Assembly (NCBI GenBank): GCA_017477855.1
Contig: JAFUUN010000035.1
Span: forward strand, 1 to 12,317
DNA: 12,317 nt
Direction: 5' to 3'
DNA from: Rickettsiales bacterium
Lineage (GTDB): Bacteria > Pseudomonadota > Alphaproteobacteria > Rickettsiales > Deianiraeaceae
Shown here: one piece after another, positions 6,426 through 12,317 of the stretch
Numbering within the stretch: position 1 is the stretch's first letter
Layout: each line of letters begins with the position of its first letter
Position numbers and translations under genes: made by a program
Notes under the pieces: generated by a model
Told to the model about the DNA's origin: nothing
The model's input: only the letters and a program-made list of their open reading frames with translations
The model's database searches: none

Positions 6426-8561
6426 CTACCCAAAGCTATAACAATCAACATCCACCTTCAACTGAATATTCCTTGGCACCTCAATGCTCTTCCTAAACTT
6501 ATTTAACGCACTTATGACATTCATATTCTTATCCGCCTCAATGAGAAAACTATAACGATAACTGCGTTTGAGATAATGCATGGTGCTCTCGCGCGGGCCC
6601 AGTAGTTTAGCATTCTGTGGAAGGAACTCCTTCAACTTTTGACCAATAAAATCTGCATATTGACGCGCATGCTCCTCAACTTCTGCTGCAACAATGATGG
6701 AAATAAACCTTGCATATGGCGGCAGATTGAACTTTTTGCGCTGCTGGATTTCCTCCTTGTAGAACATTTTCATGTCATGATTTTTGATATTTTGCAGAAC
6801 TGGATTGCTGTTATTGGATGTCTGAATTAGCACCTTGGCACCAGATAACTCACGGCCAGCCCGCCCAGATAGCTGAAACAACAACTGAAACATGCGCTCG
6901 TAAGCCCTGAAATCACCGTCAACAGTCATGCGGTCGATGTCAAGGACAATTATAGCAGTCAACCGCGGAAAATGGTGCCCCTTTGACATAATCTGCGTGC
7001 CAATGATAATATCCACATCTCCCTGCTGGATTTCTGCGGACAACTGCTCTATATCCCCCTCCTTGGTGATTTCATCACTGGAAAAAAGCAGTGTGTTGAC
7101 TTTCCTCTCCATCTCCTTTTCAAGGCCAGATTTTTCAATCCAATCATTGATTTCCTGCTGCAACTGCTCCACACCAACGCCCTTATTTGGTTCCAGATGC
7201 TTGCTACCGCACTCCTGACAAGCAAACACATCGCGCATGATGTAGCCGCAATAGTGGCATTTCAACTCGCCACGCTTGCGGTGATATGCTAACAGATTGT
7301 CGCAGTTCTCACACTTGGCTTCAAAACCGCAATCTTTGCATTGCAAAGTCCTTGAATATCCTCGCCGATTGATAAAAATCATGGCCTGTTCGCCCTTTTT
7401 GACTGTCTCCCTGATTAACTCTCTGGCCTCTGCACTGATACATCCTGCTTTTCCACCAAGCGCATTGGGAATTAACCTAATTTCTGGTGGATTTGAATGA
7501 AAAAACTGTGTTTTGAGTTTGAATAGCTGGTATTTATCACTAATCACGTTTGCTAATGTCTCAATGGATGGCGTGGCAGAAGAGAGAATGACCGGCAAGG
7601 TTTCATACTTTGCGCGCAAAATTGCCATGTCCCGCGCATGATATACCGGCACCTCGTCCTGCTTGTAGGACAAGTCATGTTCCTCATCAATAACAATCAA
7701 CCGAAGATTTTTGTATGGCAACAACAGTCCCGAGCGCGCCGAGATGACTATTCTTGCCGTCCCGCGAATGATTGCTTCGTAATATTTCTTTTTGTTTGCG
7801 GCTGTTACGGATGAATGCCAAATCAGTGGCTCATATCCGCACACCTTGCAAACTGTTTCAATCAACTGGTTTGTGAGCGCTATTTCAGGAACCATTAGGA
7901 GGACTTGTGCTGTTGCATCTTGTTGAAGGACTTTTTTTACCAGTTCCAAAAACACAAATGTTTTTCCACTTCCCATTATTCCTTGCAGAACAGAGACATT
8001 AAATCCATCCAGCTTTATTGCATCTGCTACGGCTTGTTGTTCTTCTGAGAGAGTAATTTGCTCTGCATTTGCAATCATTTCCTGACGCTTTTTGTCGGGT
8101 TTGATTTCTGCCAGTGCACGCTTTTTGTTCATCCAGCAATTTGGAATAACCAGTTGCAACAACCTCTCCTTGTCAATCACGTTATAAAACGCCATTTTGT
8201 CTATGAATTGCAGGAAATTTTCACTCAACAGTTGTGGTTCAATAATTTCACTGATTGGTTTGAGCTTTTCATATGGCAGTTCGCACTCTCTAAAAGAGAC
8301 ATTTCCGTCTTGCAGTTGGGCCTCTTGGATTTCTAACACAATGCCAAACAAAATCTTATTTCCAAATCCAACTTTTACAAGCGAACCAATGATTTTGTCC
8401 TTTAAACCGGCATCAAATGAGTAATAAAAGCATCTGCTCTGTTGGCCAAAGCAATATATTCCTGCAAGATAGATTGTCTTTGCCTGTTGACCCGTGATAA
8501 GTTCAATATCCGTTTTCTGTTTTGTAGAAAAAAGTGTTTGTTTTGAACTTTTTTTTGGCAC
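6426..8561 (-). CDS. priA: Primosomal protein N' (replication restart helicase PriA), 711 aa
   Basis: PriA binds abandoned replication forks, unwinds the lagging arm and reloads the replisome. Residues about 25-110 form the 3'-DNA-binding region. The helicase core has Walker A GIMGSGKT (194-201), DEEH (292-295) and SATPS (328-332). The zinc-binding insertion has four cysteine pairs (C408/C411, C417/C420, C435/C438, C448/C451), all present. Motif V is GTQIMSKGHHFP (521-532) and motif VI QLSGRAGR (563-570). The C-terminal domain ends VDVDCYSFG, a normal PriA end. The start is GTG with no visible Shine-Dalgarno. The stop lies at the edge of repeat copy B, but the protein appears complete. Another fork-rescue helicase, recG, is nearby but truncated. 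Confidence 0.96.
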   Translation of the reverse strand: MPKKSSKQTLFSTKQKTDIELITGQQAKTIYLAGIYCFGQQSRCFYYSFDAGLKDKIIGSLVKVGFGNKILFGIVLEIQEAQLQDGNVSFRECELPYEKLKPISEIIEPQLLSENFLQFIDKMAFYNVIDKERLLQLVIPNCWMNKKRALAEIKPDKKRQEMIANAEQITLSEEQQAVADAIKLDGFNVSVLQGIMGSGKTFVFLELVKKVLQQDATAQVLLMVPEIALTNQLIETVCKVCGYEPLIWHSSVTAANKKKYYEAIIRGTARIVISARSGLLLPYKNLRLIVIDEEHDLSYKQDEVPVYHARDMAILRAKYETLPVILSSATPSIETLANVISDKYQLFKLKTQFFHSNPPEIRLIPNALGGKAGCISAEARELIRETVKKGEQAMIFINRRGYSRTLQCKDCGFEAKCENCDNLLAYHRKRGELKCHYCGYIMRDVFACQECGSKHLEPNKGVGVEQLQQEINDWIEKSGLEKEMERKVNTLLFSSDEITKEGDIEQLSAEIQQGDVDIIIGTQIMSKGHHFPRLTAIIVLDIDRMTVDGDFRAYERMFQLLFQLSGRAGRELSGAKVLIQTSNNSNPVLQNIKNHDMKMFYKEEIQQRKKFNLPPYARFISIIVAAEVEEHARQYADFIGQKLKEFLPQNAKLLGPRESTMHYLKRSYRYSFLIEADKNMNVISALNKFRKSIEVPRNIQLKVDVDCYSFG

Positions 8562-8566
8562 AGTTG

Positions 8567-8594
8567 GTAATATTGTGGGAATTTTTATTGTAAA
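8567..8594 (-). promoter_or_regulatory. Possible priA promoter
   Basis: On the minus strand TTTACA (8594-8589, 5 of 6), 16 bp, then TATTAC (8572-8567, 4 of 6). The predicted start is within a base or two of the GTG at 8561, implying a nearly leaderless mRNA. Repeat copy C begins 12 bp upstream of the -35. Confidence 0.4.
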
Positions 8595-8606
8595 ATTTTA
8601 TTTTGT

Positions 8607-8689
8607 TGTTGCGCTGCCCGAGGCCACGCCCTCGCCGTTTGGCTGCGCCTCGTTCCTCGTCGGCCAAACGCGCTCCGCGCCGCGCAACA
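8607..8689 (+). repeat. GC-rich palindromic interspersed element, copy C (short form)
   Basis: The element runs TGTTGCGCTGCCCGAGG to GCGCAACA, 83 bp. It lacks about 27 bp of the central part present in A and B. Inner arms are GTTTGGC and GCCAAAC, again complementary, with the A:T pair of B replaced by G:C. It sits between the divergent promoters of priA and the 61-aa gene. Confidence 0.92.
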
Positions 8690-8707
8690 AAAAAATTCAT
8701 TTTCCAT

Positions 8708-8735
8708 TTGCAATATTTTTTTTGGTTGTTATAAT
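8708..8735 (+). promoter_or_regulatory. Sigma70-type promoter of the 61-aa gene
   Basis: TTGCAA (8708-8713), 16 bp, then a perfect TATAAT (8730-8735). Transcription would start near 8742, about 16 nt before the ATG at 8758. Confidence 0.6.
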
Positions 8736-8757
8736 GCAAATGTATTTATAGTTTATT

Positions 8758-8943
8758 ATGCCAAAAGAATCTTCATTGGATATTTTGTCAAATTCAGCAA
8801 AAAAGTTTTTCAGTTCATACAAAAAAAATGACAATCAACAGACAAAAACGATTGATGAACTCATGAAAGAACAGCAAAGACAAAACGCTTTGATAGCATC
8901 AAAAAACGAGAACCGTCTCAAAAAAACACAGAGTATCGCCTAA
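8758..8943 (+). CDS. Hypothetical small protein, 61 aa, Lys/Gln/Asn-rich
   Basis: I do not recognise this protein. It is hydrophilic and basic, with no membrane segment, and is probably largely helical (residues 30-58 are charged and Gln-rich, ending KTQSIA). Support for a real gene comes from the TATAAT promoter with 16-bp spacing about 22 bp before the ATG and from its placement filling the gap up to ftsI. Its TAA (8941-8943) overlaps the ftsI stop (8940-8942) on the other strand. No ribosome-binding site is visible, as for most genes here. It could be a small regulator or accessory protein, or a chance frame. Confidence 0.55.
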   Translation: MPKESSLDILSNSAKKFFSSYKKNDNQQTKTIDELMKEQQRQNALIASKNENRLKKTQSIA

Positions 8944-10661
8944 TCCTTTCCGATTGGTTTCATGTTTAGCATTGGCCCAATGGTGGAGATAACTTGCCCC
9001 ATGGTCTTTCCAAGCATGCTTGCACGGATATACCAGCTGTTTGAGGCATCAACTTTTGGTGTATCAAGCATAATATAGAAGACATATTGCGGATTATTCA
9101 TTGGTGCTGCCGCGATAAATGACAACACCATTGCATTACGGTCATAACGTCCATTGCGAAGCTGAATTGCAGTCCCAGTTTTCCCGCCAATGTCGTATTG
9201 GTCAATGTATGCACTCTTTCCACCTCCACTATTTATTACCTGCCGCATAATGTCCTTGAATGTCTCAAAATTCTCCTCATCAAGATAGTGATAATTATAC
9301 CCCTCTACATCTTTCGGGTTTGTCGCCAGGAAAGTTGGCCGTACCGGCTCATTTTTCAATAGTGACGCAATAGCCGTAACAAAATGCAGTGGCGTGACCG
9401 CAATGCCGTGGCCGTATGAAATTGTCACGCCGTTTGTGAAAGTCCAGCTTTTTGGATAAATCGGCTTGCCAAGCTCTGGAAGTTCGGTGTTTAACTTTTT
9501 TAACAGACCAAGATTTGCAATGAAAACAAACTGATTTTTCAGATCAATATCCTCCATCACCTTCGCGCAACCCACATTTGAAGAGTAGCGAATGATGTCA
9601 ATCAAGTTCAGTTCACCACCTTTTGCTTCCTTTTTGTCAATGTCATGGATGGTAAAATTTCCCAGTTGGTAGGCCTCGCGCTTGTATTTCTTATACGGCG
9701 AAACCCCTGATTGCAATGCAGTGGCCGCGAGTATCAACTTGAAGACCGAACCAAGTTCATAGACACCGTAGGAGTAGCGGTTAAATAGCGCCGAAGACGA
9801 GCATGTAGAGTAGGAATTAAAATCACAATCTGGTAGGCTAACAGCAGAAATGACCTCGCCCGTATGGATGTTCATTATGATGCCCGCGGCGCCTTGTGAG
9901 TTGGTTTCCACCATCTTTTGATGGAGAATATCGCGCATTACAGTTTGACTGCTGCCGTCAATGGAAAGTCGCAGTGGCTCGTTGTCAACCGTCCTCAAAT
10001 ATGAATTCATGCCTTTTTCAATGCCAGAAACACATCTGTCAGAGGCCGAGCAGTAGCCCACAACACTGTTTGCCGAGCGCGATGTATAAAACCTTTTCTC
10101 TGTATTTTCAAATAGCAAACCTTCAATGCCAGCGTCAACGAGTGCTTGTTTTTGTTGTATTGACAACCCACTTTTGATAAAAACCACCTTGCCATTTTCT
10201 TTTCGTTTGTTAAGTTTCTCCAAAATTTTCTTCTTATCTGTGATTGCATTTGGCACAATTTTGTTGATTTTGTCAATGTCTGATGACGGATTTTCCATCC
10301 TTGATGCCTGCAAATAGAGGTCATAAACCACAATATTTCTTGCTAAAACCTTGCCATTTCTATCGGTAATTTCCAATCTGTTGAAAGGCTTGTTATCTAT
10401 GTTATAGCGCAATGTTTTGTGTGCATAAACGTCTTTTGTCAGAAGAAATGTCAACCGCACCGCAAGCAGTAAAATAAATATCACAACAGCAATCAAAACC
10501 ATTTTTGAACGTCCAATAATTGAATAGCCATCCTCATGCTCGTCAGCCGGAACAAGTGATAAGATGTATGAGAATACCAGTATTTTTATCTTCGTAACAA
10601 CCTTGACAATTCCTCTGCAAAGCAATCTGTTGATGTAGAAAAATATCCTCCATGCCTTCAT
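8940..10661 (-). CDS. ftsI: Class B penicillin-binding protein, FtsI/PBP3-like (septal peptidoglycan transpeptidase), 573 aa
   Basis: A membrane-anchored DD-transpeptidase that cross-links peptidoglycan, probably at the septum. The unusually long N-terminus (1-53) is basic and partly hydrophobic. One clear transmembrane helix follows at about 54-75, then a periplasmic dimerisation region starting EITDRNGKVLARN (97-109) and KRFYTSRSANSVVGY (189-203). Catalytic motifs are SVFK (305-308, nucleophile Ser305), SSN (360-362) and KTGT (494-497). All three are intact. The region before the transpeptidase resembles FtsI more than MrdA/PBP2, but the distinction is by eye. The ATG overlaps the der stop as ATGA, indicating translational coupling. 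ftsI usually lies in the division/cell-wall cluster, so pairing with der here suggests the cluster is broken up in this genome. Confidence 0.9.
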   Translation of the reverse strand: MKAWRIFFYINRLLCRGIVKVVTKIKILVFSYILSLVPADEHEDGYSIIGRSKMVLIAVVIFILLLAVRLTFLLTKDVYAHKTLRYNIDNKPFNRLEITDRNGKVLARNIVVYDLYLQASRMENPSSDIDKINKIVPNAITDKKKILEKLNKRKENGKVVFIKSGLSIQQKQALVDAGIEGLLFENTEKRFYTSRSANSVVGYCSASDRCVSGIEKGMNSYLRTVDNEPLRLSIDGSSQTVMRDILHQKMVETNSQGAAGIIMNIHTGEVISAVSLPDCDFNSYSTCSSSALFNRYSYGVYELGSVFKLILAATALQSGVSPYKKYKREAYQLGNFTIHDIDKKEAKGGELNLIDIIRYSSNVGCAKVMEDIDLKNQFVFIANLGLLKKLNTELPELGKPIYPKSWTFTNGVTISYGHGIAVTPLHFVTAIASLLKNEPVRPTFLATNPKDVEGYNYHYLDEENFETFKDIMRQVINSGGGKSAYIDQYDIGGKTGTAIQLRNGRYDRNAMVLSFIAAAPMNNPQYVFYIMLDTPKVDASNSWYIRASMLGKTMGQVISTIGPMLNMKPIGKD

Positions 10662-12013
10662 TTTTCCTTCACTTTTCCCCTCACCGACAATCGCGTTGGC
10701 ACGCCGAGCAAGTCAAACTCGCGATAAAGCCAGTTTTTCAATGCCTCAATTTTTGACACCGTTATCTTCTTCTCGTTCAGCCCACTAAATGCTACAAATG
10801 TCGGCGGTCGCACCTTGATTTGATTGATGTATTTTATTTTCAATTCTTGCACTATTCCCGGCCGTTTATATGCATCCGCAATCGCTCTATTGAAGCGCCC
10901 TGCGCCGATTTTTGTGTTCCATTTATCATACAGCGCAGCCAGCTCCGCAAGCATGTCACTGAGGTTATCATCATGCAGCGCCGAGCACGTAAAAAACACA
11001 ATGCCTTTCACCTGCGCGATGGACTTCCTGATGCGCTCTTTCAGCATGTCAATCAGCTTTTCGGCATTCTCCTTGACATTGTCAACCAAGTCCCATTTGT
11101 TGAAGCAAATCACTAAAATCCTGCCCTCATTGCAGATTTTCTGACAAAGCGTCAAGTCCTGCTCTTCCAGCGCCACCGATATATCCATTATCATCACTGC
11201 AACATCCGCAAACTGCAAGGCCTCAAAGCTCTTGTCTACTGATGCCAGCTCCAAGTTGTCTCCCTCTTTGTGCCTTTTTCTGATGCCAGCAGTGTCAATC
11301 AGGACAAACTCTCTGCCGCCACATGTGAACGGAATTTCCACCTTGTCCCGCGTTGTGCCCGCAATCTCACTGGCAATAACCCTTTCCTCACCCAGCAACT
11401 TATTCAAAAACGTTGACTTCCCAGCATTTGGACGCCCTAAAATAGCTATGCGAATTTTGTGGCTGACATCTTCAACCTGTTCCTGCTCATCCTCGTGTGC
11501 CTGCTTGTAGAGCTCATATTCCAGCAACAGCGCTTCATATAAATCTCCGATTCCAAGGTTGTGTGAGGCAGAAATCAGTATCGGCCTGTCAACAAGCTGG
11601 TATAGATTGTCGATGTCAATGTTGTTTGCATTTTCGGCCTTGTTGATTACCGTGATAACCTTTTTCTCATGCTTGCGGAGTAGGTTCAGCACTTGCATGT
11701 CTGTGTCAATTACGCCAACTTTTCCGTCAATCACAAAGATACAAATATCCGCATTTTCAATACTCCTCACGGCCTGCTGGAACATCTGTTTTTCAATGAC
11801 ATTTTTTGTCCTCATGCCAGTAAATTCTATACCCGCCGCATCAACAAACTTTGCTTTGATGTCAAAAAAGTCGGCCACAACCTCATTTCTGTCGCGAGTT
11901 ACACCAGCGACGTTTGCAACTATTGCCTCCTGTCGCTTGCCGACAATTCTATTGAAAAGTGTGGTCTTACCAACATTCGCGCGCCCAACTATTGCAATAG
12001 TAAAAATACTCAC
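10658..12013 (-). CDS. der: Ribosome biogenesis GTPase Der (EngA), 451 aa
   Basis: A tandem GTPase needed for 50S ribosomal subunit assembly. GTPase domain 1 has G1 GRANVGKT (10-17), G3 DAAG (58-61), G4 NKAE (124-127) and G5 SAS (148-150). An acidic linker (172-183) joins GTPase domain 2, with G1 GRPNAGKS (193-200), G3 DTAG (240-243), G4 NKWD (305-308) and G5 CSAL (343-346). The C-terminal KH-like domain runs from about 365 and ends with PTRLSVRGK, typical of Der. Domain 1 departs from the usual DTAG/DTGG and NKxD. NKxE is, as I recall, common in alphaproteobacterial Der, while DAAG is less usual. The start is GTG; an in-frame TGA eight codons upstream rules out a much longer protein. It is the first gene of a der-ftsI pair. 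Confidence 0.97.
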   Translation of the reverse strand: MSIFTIAIVGRANVGKTTLFNRIVGKRQEAIVANVAGVTRDRNEVVADFFDIKAKFVDAAGIEFTGMRTKNVIEKQMFQQAVRSIENADICIFVIDGKVGVIDTDMQVLNLLRKHEKKVITVINKAENANNIDIDNLYQLVDRPILISASHNLGIGDLYEALLLEYELYKQAHEDEQEQVEDVSHKIRIAILGRPNAGKSTFLNKLLGEERVIASEIAGTTRDKVEIPFTCGGREFVLIDTAGIRKRHKEGDNLELASVDKSFEALQFADVAVMIMDISVALEEQDLTLCQKICNEGRILVICFNKWDLVDNVKENAEKLIDMLKERIRKSIAQVKGIVFFTCSALHDDNLSDMLAELAALYDKWNTKIGAGRFNRAIADAYKRPGIVQELKIKYINQIKVRPPTFVAFSGLNEKKITVSKIEALKNWLYREFDLLGVPTRLSVRGKVKEK

Positions 12014-12082
12014 TTTGCGAGCGTTAAAACTATTTCACAAAAAGCAAGTTTTTATGCTCCGTTCAAACAAGCTATTGATTTA

Positions 12083-12194
12083 TGTTGCGCCGCCCGCGGC
12101 CACGCCCTCGCGGTTTTTATCCTCCTCGCTCCCATGTCGGCGCTCTCGCGCCTCCCCGCTCGGAGTAAAAACTCGCTCCGCCCCAGGCGCAACA
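12083..12194 (+). repeat. GC-rich palindromic interspersed element, copy D (diverged arms)
   Basis: The element runs TGTTGCGCCGCCCGCGG to GCGCAACA, 112 bp, with the conserved GGCCACGCCCTCGC block. Its inner arms are quite different from the other copies, GTTTTTA (about 12113-12119) and TAAAAAC (about 12165-12171), yet remain perfectly complementary. It lies between the end of the minus-strand gene at 12211 and the der leader. Confidence 0.9.
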
Positions 12195-12210
12195 AAATCA
12201 ATACAAAAAT

Positions 12211-12317
12211 TTAACACAACAAGTTTTTAACAATTTCTGACACTTCCTCCAATATATCATCTAATTTCTGTTGTTCCTCGTGAGTGAATTTTGACAGAAC
12301 ATATGCAGCAACATCAT
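12211..12317 (-). CDS. Hypothetical protein, C-terminal 34 residues only
   Basis: A minus-strand frame enters from beyond the window and stops at TAA (12213-12211). The visible end reads DVAAYVLSKFTHEEQQKLDD and then a short acidic amphipathic helix ending KNLLC. I do not recognise it. It looks like a real coding end: it is helical, the stop lies 17 bp before repeat D, and it shares orientation with der. Too little is visible to name it. Confidence 0.5.
   Translation of the reverse strand, partial: DVAAYVLSKFTHEEQQKLDDILEEVSEIVKNLLC

Noticed and set aside
6311..6506. Plus-strand open frames through repeat B and the priA end
   Set aside because: They are produced by the GC-rich repeat and by the strand opposite priA; no start signals or family resemblance.
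5476..12194. The four repeats as a CRISPR array
   Set aside because: They are far apart, in mixed orientation and about 100 bp long, with genes rather than spacers between them.

Overview
The window is an AT-rich bacterial chromosome segment. It carries core genes (recG, priA, der, an ftsI-type penicillin-binding protein, ileS, tRNA-Arg) mixed with unrecognised genes and GC-rich interspersed repeats. Several traits suggest an alphaproteobacterium, probably Rickettsiales-like or another host-associated lineage: an IleRS of the eukaryote-like type, a Der whose first G4 motif is NKAE, a tRNA without encoded CCA, palindromic repeats that hold open frames, and a prepilin of the SFTLIELS type. This placement is inference from remembered family features; no search was run.

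Layout, left to right: the 3' end of tRNA-Arg(ACG) (1-53); an unrecognised 429-aa gene (+); recG (-), which converges on it with 2 bp between stops and ends just after helicase motif VI; a consensus promoter driving a prepilin-like gene (+) whose start codon is separated from the pilin frame by a (GA)8.5 tract; the N-terminal 314 codons of ileS (+), cut short beside repeat copy A; a HAD-family phosphatase (-) lying between inverted copies A and B; priA (-); repeat copy C between two divergent promoters; a 61-aa orphan gene (+) whose stop overlaps the stop of ftsI (-); ftsI and der (-), coupled by a 4-base ATGA overlap; repeat copy D; and the C-terminal end of another minus-strand gene.

Three things stand out. 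(1) The pilin-like gene looks phase-variable. It has a textbook promoter and an ATG, but in this sequence the ATG frame stops right after the GA tract, while the pilin frame has no ATG, GTG or TTG of its own before the signal sequence. Gaining one GA or losing two restores a protein of about 330 residues with a prepilin peptidase site. (2) Four copies of a roughly 83-112 bp GC-rich element share conserved ends, and their internal arms change sequence while staying complementary. This points to a selected fold or a mobile palindromic element. (3) Two normally full-length genes, ileS and recG, lack C-terminal parts, and the ileS break abuts a repeat copy, suggesting repeat-linked rearrangement.

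Promoter architecture is uniform. The four clearest promoters (upstream of the 429-aa gene, the pilin gene, the HAD gene and the 61-aa gene) all have exactly 16 bp between -35 and -10. All but the first predict very short leaders and lack an obvious Shine-Dalgarno sequence.
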